64,000 bases of DNA from Porphyrobacter sp. CACIAM 03H1 (lineage in GTDB: Bacteria > Pseudomonadota > Alphaproteobacteria > Sphingomonadales > Sphingomonadaceae), in the NCBI RefSeq assembly GCF_002215495.1, contig NZ_CP021378.1, forward strand, positions 1,231,846 to 1,295,845. Reading direction: 5' to 3'. Each line of letters opens with the position of its first letter. Within the stretch, counting starts at the first letter, position 1. Of the stretch, positions 26,619 to 35,507 are shown piece after piece. Below the pieces are notes generated by a model. It had not been told where the DNA came from. It saw nothing but the letters and a program-made list of their open reading frames with translations, and searched no databases. The translations under genes and the position numbers were made by a program.

Positions 26619-29155
26619 CACTCGGCGTCCTCGGCGAGCTTGGTGAAGGTCAGGAACTTGTCGGGGGCAACGCGGATCGCCGCGCCGGTCGGGCAGGCGC
26701 GCACGCAGGCGGGGCCGCCGTCGATGCCGGAGCACATGTCGCACTTGATCGCGAGCTTGGCCTTCGCGGTGCCCTCCTTCTCGGCGGCCTTCTTGCGCCA
26801 GGAATAGGGGGCTTCGCCGGGGCCCGGGCCCTTGCCGAACAGCATCCATTCGAGGAGGCTCGGCTTTTTCGGCGGCTTCGCGTCCATCCGGATCACGCCG
26901 TAGGGGCAGTTCCTCTGGCAATTGCCGCAGCCGATGCAGGTCTCGTCGATGAAGACCTCGCCGTCCGGCCCGCGCTTGATCGCGTTGGGCGGACAATCGG
27001 CCATGCAGTGCGGGTGCTCGCAGTGGCGGCACGAGGTCGGCACGTGGAGGTGGGCGTAGGTCCGCCCCGCCTCGCGGTCGAGGCGCGACAGCCCGTCATG
27101 GCTGTCGGCGCAGGCCTTCTCGCAATTGTCGCAGCCGATGCACAGCTTCTCGTCGATCAGCAGCACGTCGGTCGCCTCGCCGATGCCGTTGTCGACGAGG
27201 AACTGCGCGGTCTGCGAATAGAGATCGACCGCGCCGGAGAACTCGTCCTTGCGGCTTTCGATGAATTCATTGGTGGCGCGGCGGCCCGCCATGTCCTTCA
27301 AGGCGCGATCGCGCAGTGCTGGCCGCTTGTCCATCAACGCGAGGAAACCCTCGCCCGGCAGGCGGATCACCTCGGACTTGATCGCCGCCTTGACGGTGGC
27401 GGTGCGCGCCGAGCCGTCGATCACCGCCATCTCCCCGAAATAGCTGCCGGCGGGGAGGTAGGAGAGGAACACCGGCTTGCCGCCGATTTCCTTCTCGACG
27501 ATCATCGAGCCGCGTCGGATGATGAAGATGTCCTTGTCGTCCGCGCCCTCGGTGACGACCACCTCGCCCGCGCGCTTCTCCTCGACCCGCGCGGCCTCGA
27601 CCAGCGGAGCGACATCCTCGCGGGTCAGGCCCGATCCGAACATCTGGAGCAGCTGGCGTTCGATCGAGATGCGCTGGATCGCCGCCTTGGCGCTGGGCAC
27701 CTGCGATTGCAGTTTCAGCGCGGCGAGGCGGGAGATCTCGACGACGATGGTGTCCTCGGCCGCCCGGATAGTGGCGCCGCGGCGGCGGCCCGAGATGAGG
27801 CCGACCTCGCCGAAGATCGAACCCGACTCGATCGGGATGGTGATCGAGGGATCGGCGGGGTTCACCTCCACCGCCACCGACCCACTGGCGATCCCGAACA
27901 GCGAGGAGCCCGGCGCGTTGCGCTCGAAGATCACCTCGCCGGGACCGTAGAACTTGGCCTCGCTGTCGAGCATGAACTCGCGCATCTGGAGCGGGTTCAT
28001 GCCGTTGAGGATCGAGACGTTTGCCCGCAGGAACTCGAGCCATTCCTCGGTGGGGCGGTTGCCGGGGAGGCCCGCGAACTTGGCAGCGATGATCGGTTCG
28101 TCCGCAGGCTTCAGGTCGGTGTTGCCATTGATGAACTCGATGACGTCGTGGCCCTGGTTCATGCAGTGCTTGATCAGCGGATAGCCCGCCAGCGCGCCGA
28201 TCACGAAGATGCCGGGCGCGGTCGATTCGAACACCGGCGACAGGCGCGGGAAGGCGCCGCGGTCCTCGCTGGTGAACTCGATCCCGCATTCCTCGACGAA
28301 GGCGCGGGGTGGAGCGGAGCCGATGCGGGCGATGATCCGGTCGCAGGGGATGCGGATCTCGCCGTCGCGGGTGGCGAGCGTGATCCAGCCGGGCTCGATC
28401 GCCTTGGTCTCGCTCTCGGTGCGCACCGTCAGCTTGCCCGCCTCGTGATCGGCCATCAGCGCGCTGACGTTGGCCGCCTTGGCGGTCGGGAATTCGGTGC
28501 CGCGGTTGAGGATCGAGACGGTGTTCCTCTGCGCCGGGTCCTCGGCAAGGCCGCGCGCGTTCTCGATCCCCGCGTCGCCCGTGCCGACGATCACGATATG
28601 CTCGTCGACATATTCGGTGGGGTCATCGAGCTGGTACTGGACGTGCGGCAGGTCCGCGCCGGGGCATCGCATGAGGTTCGGATTACCCTGGGTGCCGATG
28701 GCGAGGATGACGTTCTCCGCCATCACCGTCTCGCCGCTCGTCAGCTCGATGGCATAGGGCGGGGCGTGGCGCTGGAGCTCGCGCACGGTCTTCGACCCGT
28801 CCCGCGCACGGGTGACGATCTGCTGCACGGAGCCCGGGATCGCATCGCCGGTGCCCCGGATCGCCTTGGCCTCGGCGTGGTATTTGACGTTGACCTTGTG
28901 ACCGGCGATCTGCTCGTCCCAGACGCCGAGGATCGTCTCGCGTTTGCCCGCCTCGAAATCGATGTCGGAGCGCAGCACCAGGTTGCTGGGCGTCGCCATG
29001 ACGTGCTTGCCCTTCTGGTACTTGTAGATCGTGTCGGAGAGGTGGTCGGTCTTCTCGAGCAGGACGTGATCGAGGCCGAGTGCGGCCGCGCGGGCAGCCG
29101 CGCTCAGGCCCGCCGGGCCCGAACCGATGATCGCGACCTTGAACATCCCGCTCAC
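26618..29155 (-). CDS. FAD oxidoreductase-double cNMP-binding-four [4Fe-4S] ferredoxin fusion
   Basis: A protein of 845 residues with three modules. Residues about 1-345 form a thioredoxin-reductase-like flavoprotein, with GSGPAG for FAD and GTGDAG for NAD(P)H, but without the redox CXXC. Residues about 390-620 hold two Crp-type cyclic-nucleotide-binding domains: FGEVGL followed by RRGAT near 447, and FGEMAV followed by ARTAT near 574; the second has the canonical phosphate-binding signature. Residues about 665-835 form a DmsB/NrfC-like ferredoxin with four Cys clusters (CIGCDNC, CRHCEHPHC, CIGCGNC, CDMC). The GTG at 29155 has a well-placed GGAGG; an ATG at 29146 is the alternative. Likely role: cytoplasmic electron entry from NAD(P)H to the membrane cytochrome, gated by cyclic nucleotide; direction is inferred. 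Confidence 0.9.
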   Translation of the reverse strand: MSGMFKVAIIGSGPAGLSAAARAAALGLDHVLLEKTDHLSDTIYKYQKGKHVMATPSNLVLRSDIDFEAGKRETILGVWDEQIAGHKVNVKYHAEAKAIRGTGDAIPGSVQQIVTRARDGSKTVRELQRHAPPYAIELTSGETVMAENVILAIGTQGNPNLMRCPGADLPHVQYQLDDPTEYVDEHIVIVGTGDAGIENARGLAEDPAQRNTVSILNRGTEFPTAKAANVSALMADHEAGKLTVRTESETKAIEPGWITLATRDGEIRIPCDRIIARIGSAPPRAFVEECGIEFTSEDRGAFPRLSPVFESTAPGIFVIGALAGYPLIKHCMNQGHDVIEFINGNTDLKPADEPIIAAKFAGLPGNRPTEEWLEFLRANVSILNGMNPLQMREFMLDSEAKFYGPGEVIFERNAPGSSLFGIASGSVAVEVNPADPSITIPIESGSIFGEVGLISGRRRGATIRAAEDTIVVEISRLAALKLQSQVPSAKAAIQRISIERQLLQMFGSGLTREDVAPLVEAARVEEKRAGEVVVTEGADDKDIFIIRRGSMIVEKEIGGKPVFLSYLPAGSYFGEMAVIDGSARTATVKAAIKSEVIRLPGEGFLALMDKRPALRDRALKDMAGRRATNEFIESRKDEFSGAVDLYSQTAQFLVDNGIGEATDVLLIDEKLCIGCDNCEKACADSHDGLSRLDREAGRTYAHLHVPTSCRHCEHPHCMADCPPNAIKRGPDGEVFIDETCIGCGNCQRNCPYGVIRMDAKPPKKPSLLEWMLFGKGPGPGEAPYSWRKKAAEKEGTAKAKLAIKCDMCSGIDGGPACVRACPTGAAIRVAPDKFLTFTKLAEDAE

Positions 29156-29267
29156 CTATCCTCCCCCCTTCGGATAGATCGCTCCCCTGAGGCATCACCA
29201 TACCCAAAACGCGACCCGATGCCAGAGCGAATTGCCCCGGTTTGCCTGCGGTGCTAGCGCTCGCGGC

Positions 29268-30218
29268 ATGGCATCAGGGGATCAGACGCCCGGGGGCGGA
29301 TCATCGAAGGCGGGCTGGCTGCTGCTCGGCGGCGCAATGCTGCTGGCGGCAGGCTCGATTGGTTACAATGTCTACGAGGGCGGGGGCGGCAGCAGTGCGC
29401 CCGAGGCTGCTGCTGACGGTGAGCCCTCGATCGAACAGCTGCAGGCCGCCGCCGAGGCTTCGACGAACGATGCCGGGCCGTGGAGCGACCTCGCCTTCGC
29501 GCACTTCCAGAAGGGCGAGTTCGATGCCGCCGCCGTGGCCTACCGCCGCGCGCTCGCTATCGCGCCGGAGGAGGCGGTGCTGTGGTCGGCACTCGGCGAG
29601 ACGCTGGTTATGGCGAGCAAGCGCGACCCGCTCCCGCCCGAGGCTCTCGCGGCTTTCGAGAAGGCGCTGTCCTTCGACCCGCAGGACCCGCGCGCGCGCT
29701 ATTTCATGGCGGCCAAGAAGGACATCGACAAGGATCACGAGGGCGCCATCGCCGCGTGGCTCGATCTGCTCGCCGACAGCCCGCAGGGCGCCCCGTGGGA
29801 GGCCGATCTAGTGCGCACCATCGAGCAGGTCGGGCAGATGAACGGCATCGAAGTCGCCCCGCGCATCGCCAAGGCGCAGGGCGAACGCAAGCCCGCGCTG
29901 GTCGCGCCGGGATCGGGCAGCGTGGCGGGGGAGGCAGCATCCTCCAGCCTGCGCGGCCCGAGCGCGGCTGACGTCGCGGCGGCGAGCGCCATGAAGCCTT
30001 CCGAACAGCGTCAGATGGCCGAGGGCATGGTCGCCCAGCTCGAGGCGCGGCTTCAGAAGGAGCCGAAAAATCTCGATGGCTGGGTCATGCTGATGCGCAG
30101 CCGCATGACGCTTGGCGAACCCGCCAAGGCGAAGGCTGCGCTCGATGCGGCGGTGAAGGCGAACCCCGGCGCGGCGGCGCAGCTGCGCGAACAGGCGGCC
30201 GCGCTCGGCGTCCCCTGA
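29268..30218 (+). CDS. CcmI/CycH-like TPR protein
   Basis: A protein of 316 residues with one N-terminal membrane helix (about 12-32), then TPR repeats in the segments around residues 75-150 and again at 245-300. This is the layout of the C-terminal, periplasmic part of CcmI/CycH, which presents apocytochrome c to the haem lyase. The ATG at 29268 was chosen because the residues before it do not fit a membrane anchor. It is divergent from the FAD/cNMP gene, sharing a gap of about 110 bases, and lies next to genes that need 25 haem attachments. A dedicated maturation factor is therefore plausible, but other TPR functions are possible. Confidence 0.75.
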   Translation: MASGDQTPGGGSSKAGWLLLGGAMLLAAGSIGYNVYEGGGGSSAPEAAADGEPSIEQLQAAAEASTNDAGPWSDLAFAHFQKGEFDAAAVAYRRALAIAPEEAVLWSALGETLVMASKRDPLPPEALAAFEKALSFDPQDPRARYFMAAKKDIDKDHEGAIAAWLDLLADSPQGAPWEADLVRTIEQVGQMNGIEVAPRIAKAQGERKPALVAPGSGSVAGEAASSSLRGPSAADVAAASAMKPSEQRQMAEGMVAQLEARLQKEPKNLDGWVMLMRSRMTLGEPAKAKAALDAAVKANPGAAAQLREQAAALGVP

Positions 30219-30240
30219 CCCCGCGCCTTCCGCGCCCGCG

Positions 30241-32277
30241 TCAGAACCCGTAGCGCACGCCAAGCCAGAAGGTGCGCGGCACGCCCAGATCGATCGAACC
30301 GCCTTGGTTGCGGGTGATGATCGCCTCGTCGGTCAGGTTCTCCGCGCGCGCGACGAGTGACACCCCGCCCCCGAGCGGTGCCGCCAGAAAGGCATCGAGC
30401 GTCGTCGCGGGTGCGAGGCGATCGGTCTCGCGGTCGTCCTCGAACTGGGTCGAGACGTGCCGCAGCGTGCCAGCGAGCCGCCAGCCGGCGGCCGGTTCCC
30501 AGCCAAGCGTCAGGGTTGCCGCGAATTCCGGGGTCTGCGACGGGCGGTTGCCGTCGAGATCGGCGGAAGTACCGCGCCCGCGCACTTCGGCGTCGGTCCA
30601 TGCGAGCGCACCGTCGAGGCTGACGGTCCCGAACTTCGCCGCCACGCTCGCCTCGATCCCGCGCGCCTCGATGGCGGGCAGGTTCGCCCGGCGGCGCAGG
30701 TTCGGCCCGACTGTGACGTTGGCGATGGCGTTCTCGACCTCGTTGTCGAAGGCCGTTACCGCGATCACCACTTCGTTGACCGGCTGCCAGTCGAAGCCGA
30801 TCTCGAAGCCTTCCAGCCTCTCGTTGACGAGGTTCGCATTGGCCTCGGTGGTCACGGGGAAGACTACGAAGGGGCGGTAGAGTTCGTTGAGGGTCGGCAG
30901 CCGCAGCCCCGTATAGGCCGCGGCGCGGATGTCGAGGCGGCGGGTGAGATAGAGCAGCGCGCCCGCGCGCCAGTTCACCGCCCAGTCCGAACGGTCGGGG
31001 GCGACGATCTCGCTCACCAGAGCGCCCGTGGGGGTGACCGCGCGGTAGAAGCCGCCGGTGATGGAGGTGCGGTCGGCGCGCAGGCCGCCGTTGAGGGTCA
31101 GCGGGCCGATCTGCCAGTCGTCCTCGAGGAAAATGCCGAGGTTCCCGGTCGCCCCGCCTGCGCGGCGGCGCTCGGTGATGCGCCCGGTGACGGCGTTCAG
31201 CGCCTCCTCCTGCAGTTCCCCGTCGGCGCGGCGGTAATCGACCCCGAAGCGGATGTCGTGCCCCTCAAGCAGCGGCGGGCGCAACTCGAACTTGCCGCCG
31301 ATGCCGGTCGAGGGCGTGCGGCGCTGGTCCAGCGTCGGCGTGAACCGGGTCGAAGAGATCACGACGTTGCCGAAGTCGCGCGCCTGCACATAGGCCAGCG
31401 CATCGAACTGCCAGTCGCCCCGCCCGACGAAGCGGATCGAGGCCTCCTCGCCATTGCTGAAGGAATCCGCGCCCTCGAAGCGCAGCGTGCGATTGTCGCG
31501 GAAGGCGGCGACGCGGGCCTGAACCTCGACGGTGTCGGTGAGCGGGGCGACCGCGCGAAGGGCGGCGTTCCAGCTGTCGAAGGCGGCGCGCGCGGTGGCG
31601 GGCACGCGCTGGTCTTCAGGCGTGGTGAAGAAGCCTTGGCCCCGGTCCCACCGCCCGCTCGCGATGGCGAAGCCGCGGCCGAGGCGCTGGGTGAGCACCC
31701 CGGTGGCCTCGGTTTCCGCCCGGTCGTTGATCGCCGCGCTGCCGAGGAACCCCTGCGTCGCCCCAGGCTCGGCGCTTTCAATGTCGATCGTCCCCGCGAG
31801 CGCGCCCGCGCCGAAGGGGCCCGATCCGCCGCCGCGCGTCACCCGGATCGTGCCGAGCGTCTCGGGCGCAATCGCGGACAGCGGGATGTAGCCGAAGAAG
31901 GGATCGGCAAGCGGCACCCCGTCGAGCAGCACCAGCGCGCGGCTGGTGGCATTGCCGCCGAGCGCGCGCAGCGTCACCCCTTGCGCGCTGGGGTTAGACG
32001 AACGGCTGTCGGAGCGGCGGAACTGCTGGAAACCGGCGACATTGCGCAAGACATCCTCGATCCGGCCCGAGGGCGCCGCGACGATCGCCTCGCGCTCGAG
32101 GGTGGTGGTGGCGTAGATGCCGGTCGAGAGCGCCGGGTCGAGCCCGCGCCCGGTGACGATGATCTCGCGGCGCTCCTCGCCCGCCTCGTCCTGCGGCTCC
32201 TCGCCGTCCTGCGCGGACAGGGGCAGGGCCGAAAGGAGGGCGAGCCCGCAGGCGGTGAGACGCAGCATCGTTTTCAT
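30241..32277 (-). CDS. TonB-dependent outer-membrane receptor
   Basis: A protein of 678 residues. The signal peptide ends after LSAQ. The TonB-box-like segment REIIVTGRGL is followed by a plug domain containing VLLDGVPLADPFFG and a 22-strand type barrel that ends in the outer-membrane signature WLGVRYGF. It transports a scarce ligand, commonly an iron complex, with energy from TonB. The substrate cannot be read from sequence. The upstream neighbour is a cytochrome b561 only 41 bases away, an arrangement often seen with iron or haem uptake. The ATG at 32277 was preferred because it directly begins the signal peptide; codons up to 32322 remain possible. Confidence 0.88.
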   Translation of the reverse strand: MKTMLRLTACGLALLSALPLSAQDGEEPQDEAGEERREIIVTGRGLDPALSTGIYATTTLEREAIVAAPSGRIEDVLRNVAGFQQFRRSDSRSSNPSAQGVTLRALGGNATSRALVLLDGVPLADPFFGYIPLSAIAPETLGTIRVTRGGGSGPFGAGALAGTIDIESAEPGATQGFLGSAAINDRAETEATGVLTQRLGRGFAIASGRWDRGQGFFTTPEDQRVPATARAAFDSWNAALRAVAPLTDTVEVQARVAAFRDNRTLRFEGADSFSNGEEASIRFVGRGDWQFDALAYVQARDFGNVVISSTRFTPTLDQRRTPSTGIGGKFELRPPLLEGHDIRFGVDYRRADGELQEEALNAVTGRITERRRAGGATGNLGIFLEDDWQIGPLTLNGGLRADRTSITGGFYRAVTPTGALVSEIVAPDRSDWAVNWRAGALLYLTRRLDIRAAAYTGLRLPTLNELYRPFVVFPVTTEANANLVNERLEGFEIGFDWQPVNEVVIAVTAFDNEVENAIANVTVGPNLRRRANLPAIEARGIEASVAAKFGTVSLDGALAWTDAEVRGRGTSADLDGNRPSQTPEFAATLTLGWEPAAGWRLAGTLRHVSTQFEDDRETDRLAPATTLDAFLAAPLGGGVSLVARAENLTDEAIITRNQGGSIDLGVPRTFWLGVRYGF

Positions 32278-32318
32278 CAGGCAGCTTTCATGTTTCGCGA
32301 AGATCGGCGCGCGCATCA

Positions 32319-32867
32319 TCACAGCATGCGCCGCAGGACATTATCCTTGAGCAGGAGATGGTGACGCAGCGCCGCAGCGATGTGCAGCACGGCGAGCGCG
32401 AGGAACAGCCAGCCGAGCAGTTCGTGGCCCTCGTGCCCGATGGCGTAGAGCGGGTCCTCGCGGGTCACGGGGAGCTTGGGCAGGTCGAACAGGCCGAACC
32501 ACGTCAGGGGATACTTGCCCGCCGAGGCCATGATCCAGCCCGTCAGCGGCATGGCGAGCATCAGGGCGTAGAACAGGAGATGCGTCGACTTGGCGGCGAG
32601 CACTTCGAGTCCGCTCATCGCTGCAGGGTGCGGCGTTGCCGTCCAGGTGAGGCGCCAGCCGATCCGCACCAGCGTCAGGGCGAGCACCGTCATCCCGGCC
32701 GCCTTGTGCAGCGGCATCAGGTTGACGACGTCCTCGAGCGCATCGTGCAGCAGCCCGCCCGCGATGTTGCCGATCACCAGCGCCGCGATGATCCAGTGCA
32801 GCGCACGCGCCGTGCGGTTGTAGCGATCGGCCCGGTCGGCTGAATGGGCAAAGGTCATCGCATCCAC
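32319..32867 (-). CDS. Cytochrome b561 family protein
   Basis: A protein of 182 residues with four membrane helices and His residues at ALHW, MPLHKAAG, STHLLFY and VLHIAAALRHH that can serve as b-haem ligands, as in bacterial CybB-type cytochrome b561. These proteins oxidise quinol or superoxide at the inner membrane. The GTG at 32867 is favoured over the ATG at 32858 because a GAGGAG lies at good distance before it. It is probably co-transcribed with the TonB receptor downstream. Confidence 0.9.
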   Translation of the reverse strand: MDAMTFAHSADRADRYNRTARALHWIIAALVIGNIAGGLLHDALEDVVNLMPLHKAAGMTVLALTLVRIGWRLTWTATPHPAAMSGLEVLAAKSTHLLFYALMLAMPLTGWIMASAGKYPLTWFGLFDLPKLPVTREDPLYAIGHEGHELLGWLFLALAVLHIAAALRHHLLLKDNVLRRML

Positions 32868-32973
32868 GGCGCGTTCTCCTCAAGGTCGGCCAAAGTCGGG
32901 CAAGGCCGGCGCCCGGGCGGCGTGATCGCCATCCCGGACACCGGCCTCATGCCCCCGGATAACCGGCCCGCGA

Positions 32974-34401
32974 TCAGAAGAAAAGGATCGCGCCCGCAGC
33001 AATGCTGCTGCTTTCCGCTTCGTTGCCGCCATGCGCCTTGCTGTTCGTCCGGGTGTATTCGCCGATCAGCGTGACCCAGTCGGTCAGGCCGTAGCGGACC
33101 TGGCCGACATAGCTCGAATTCTTGCGCACCAGCGTGTTGCCCGCCGCGATCTCGAAGGCGGTGCGGTCGAGATTGCTCTCGCCGTAGCTCGCGCCCAGCG
33201 AGACCTTGCCGAAGGTTGCGAGGCCCTGGACATAGAACCCGTCGCTGCCCCGCGGATTGCCCCGCGCGTCGGTGTCGAGCAGGTTGAGCACCGTCGTCCC
33301 GAGGCCCTTGGCGGTGTACCAGTTGGCGACCGCCGCGAAGGGCCCGACCGAGACCTTGCCGCCCAGATCCATGCCGCGCCCGGTATAAGACACCAGCCCG
33401 CCCGCGCCCGCGCCGATGGTCTGGTGCTTTTGCGTGACCCCGGATGCCCACAGGCGCAGTCCGACCTTGTCGAAGGACTTGTCGAAGGTGACCTTGCCCT
33501 GGAAGCCGGGCGCGGTGTTGGTCTGCGCCGGGGCGGTGAGCGACTGCAGCGGCTGGAACACCCCGACCGAGGCCTGGAATCCGCCGAGGTTGGGCGTGGT
33601 GTAGGTGATCTGCGGCTGGAAATCGGTGTAGATGTAGCCCGATCCGATGCGCCCCAGGGTGGTGTTGCCCGGCGCGACATTGCCGCCCGGAGGGCCCGCG
33701 GCAAGCAGGGTGATGTCGTTGAGGATCGCCTCGGAGCCGAACAGCCCGATGTCGCGCCCCATCTTCACCGTGCCGAAGCCGCCGCCGATGGTGAGATAGA
33801 CCTGGCGGAAGTCGATCCCGGCGGTCGCGAGCGCGGTCGGCTGGCCGCCGCTATTGGCGCCGAGCGGGCCCCAGACGGCCGAATTGATGCCCGGGTACAT
33901 CCCGAAATGGGCCCCGATGTCGAGCCCGGCCTGCTTGGTCGTCACGTCGATCAGCAGATAGCCGGGAAGCAGGCCGTTGCGCACCGCGTTCGAGCTGTCC
34001 GCCCCGACCGAGGCGATTCCGCCGGCGACCGCGGTGGTCCGCCCTACGGTGTCGGGGTTGTCGTTGACGTAATAGGCGTTGATCGAGCCCGAGAACTTGA
34101 TCGTCGCCGGGCCGACTTCGAGGCCGATGCCCTTGTCGGTCATGCGCACCACGCGGCTCATGTCGAGCGCGCCGGCGGCGGTGTCTTGCGCTGCCACCTG
34201 CGGAGAGGTGGCGGGGGCGGCAGCCGGGGCCGCATTGGTCTCGGCCATCAGCGCCGCATATTCCTCGTCGGTGAGGATGCCCTTTTCGTGCAGGCGCTGG
34301 AGCAGCTGCTGGGTGGCGGTCGATTGCGCATGGGCGGGCGCCGCAGCGGCCCCCATCGCCAATGCGGCCACAGCTGCGTGCAGCAGAAATCTGGATCTCA
34401 T
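32974..34401 (-). CDS. Outer-membrane porin of the alcohol regulon (DcaP-like)
   Basis: A protein of 475 residues. The signal peptide ends at PAHA. A short helical segment (about 24-55, LLQRLHEKGILTDEEY) precedes a long trimeric-porin-like barrel ending in AAGAILFF, with the C-terminal Phe typical of outer-membrane insertion. The architecture fits DcaP-like or related sphingomonad porins. The ATG at 34401 has the strong GGGGGAAGG before it. A CNAARGTNCAAT-type site 78 bases upstream links it to the PQQ alcohol dehydrogenase genes, so a role in letting alcohols or their acids through the outer membrane is plausible. Confidence 0.82.
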   Translation of the reverse strand: MRSRFLLHAAVAALAMGAAAAPAHAQSTATQQLLQRLHEKGILTDEEYAALMAETNAAPAAAPATSPQVAAQDTAAGALDMSRVVRMTDKGIGLEVGPATIKFSGSINAYYVNDNPDTVGRTTAVAGGIASVGADSSNAVRNGLLPGYLLIDVTTKQAGLDIGAHFGMYPGINSAVWGPLGANSGGQPTALATAGIDFRQVYLTIGGGFGTVKMGRDIGLFGSEAILNDITLLAAGPPGGNVAPGNTTLGRIGSGYIYTDFQPQITYTTPNLGGFQASVGVFQPLQSLTAPAQTNTAPGFQGKVTFDKSFDKVGLRLWASGVTQKHQTIGAGAGGLVSYTGRGMDLGGKVSVGPFAAVANWYTAKGLGTTVLNLLDTDARGNPRGSDGFYVQGLATFGKVSLGASYGESNLDRTAFEIAAGNTLVRKNSSYVGQVRYGLTDWVTLIGEYTRTNSKAHGGNEAESSSIAAGAILFF

Positions 34402-34479
34402 GTCCTTCCCCCTTGTTCTCTGTTCTCGTGCCGTCCCTTGCGGCCCACGCGATGCTGCGCCGGAGCGGTCCGCGCCGAA

Positions 34480-34491
34480 ATTGGACTTTGG
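34480..34491 (-). promoter_or_regulatory. CNAARGTNCAAT motif upstream of the porin gene
   Basis: The 12-mer CCAAAGTCCAAT, read on the minus strand, lies 78 bases before the porin ATG. The ten-base direct repeat GACTTTGGTC occurs at 34484-34493 and 34498-34507, so two regulator half-sites may be present. A weak -10-like CAGCAT follows 22 bases after the motif. Confidence 0.6.
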
Positions 34492-34550
34492 TCGTCCGAC
34501 TTTGGTCTGAGATGGCGGGGGTGGCGGGCCGCGGCGGCCGGCCGGCAGGA

Positions 34551-35507
34551 TCAGCCGTCGATGCGGGGGAAGAGTTCGGCCTCGAGCCTCGGGTAGAAAT
34601 GCGAGACCGAGCGGGTCAGTTCGTAGCGCGCCGCGGCCATCCCAGCGAAACGCGCCGGGATCGGCTGGTTCGCGGCCTCGGCCATGTCGAGCCCGCCCGC
34701 CACCGCCTCGCGCAGCGCGGTCTCGAGCCAGGCCAGCCAGTCGCGGGTCTGGGCGATCGCGGCGCCGGTTTGGCACAGCGGGCCGTGCCCGGGGACGCAT
34801 TGGCGATGCGGGGTGGCCGCGAGCCGCGCGAGTGCCGCCTGCCACGGGGCGAAGGCGGCGTGGGGGGTCGCGGGCGCCCGGTCATGGAACACGAGGTCGC
34901 CCGCGATCAGCGTTCCCGATGTTTCGTCGAGGATCGCCAGATCGGCCTCGCTGTGCCCCGAGAGGGCGAGCAGCCTCAGGCTGCGGCCGCCGAAGACCAC
35001 CGCGCCCTCGGCAGCCGCGGCGGCGGGCAGAATCACCTCGGTGCCGGCCATCCAGCCGTGGAGCATCCGGTACATCGCGTCCGAAAAACCGCTGCCGTCG
35101 CGTTCGAGCTCGGCCCGGGTGCCGGGCAGGGCGTGTATCTCGGCCTCGGGGAAGGCGCCGTTGCCGAAGCTGTGGTCGGGGTGGAGGTGGGTGATGTAGA
35201 CCCGCCTGGCCTCCTGCCCCGTCAGCCGCCGCGCCAGCGCCCCGAGCGCCGCGCCGAACGCGAGCGAGGGCCCGCTGTCGACGATGATCGCGCCGGCATC
35301 GCTCGCCATGATGACGCTGTTGGCGATCGCTCCGCCATTGGCGAAGCCGAGCGCCTCGTCTGCGCCGCGCACCATCCAGATCCCATCGCCGATGGGGGTC
35401 GCCTCTGGCGCATAGGTTCCGGCGAAGAGCTCGGCGCGCGCGGCGAAGGGCGCCGCCGCCAGCGGGAGGGCGAGCGCGCCGAGCAGCAGCCCCCGCCGCT
35501 CGATCAT
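34551..35507 (-). CDS. Quinoprotein relay system zinc metallohydrolase
   Basis: A protein of 318 residues with a signal peptide beginning RRGLLLGA, of a type that may use Tat export. The metallo-beta-lactamase fold is shown by THLHPDHSFGN, then SGHSEAD, AGDLVFHD and a late PGHGP. Families of this kind (SoxH-like) are found beside PQQ dehydrogenases with a SoxYZ-like carrier as the quinoprotein relay system. The exact reaction is not established. Its start overlaps the stop of the SoxYZ-like gene (ATGA), so both are made together. It should act in the periplasm on a thiol-bound intermediate or product, which is inferred from the Sox analogy. Confidence 0.85.
   Translation of the reverse strand: MIERRGLLLGALALPLAAAPFAARAELFAGTYAPEATPIGDGIWMVRGADEALGFANGGAIANSVIMASDAGAIIVDSGPSLAFGAALGALARRLTGQEARRVYITHLHPDHSFGNGAFPEAEIHALPGTRAELERDGSGFSDAMYRMLHGWMAGTEVILPAAAAAEGAVVFGGRSLRLLALSGHSEADLAILDETSGTLIAGDLVFHDRAPATPHAAFAPWQAALARLAATPHRQCVPGHGPLCQTGAAIAQTRDWLAWLETALREAVAGGLDMAEAANQPIPARFAGMAAARYELTRSVSHFYPRLEAELFPRIDG

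Noticed and set aside
26618..29155. Thioredoxin reductase
   Set aside because: The flavin and nucleotide motifs fit, but the redox-active CXXC is missing and the protein is fused to sensor and ferredoxin modules.
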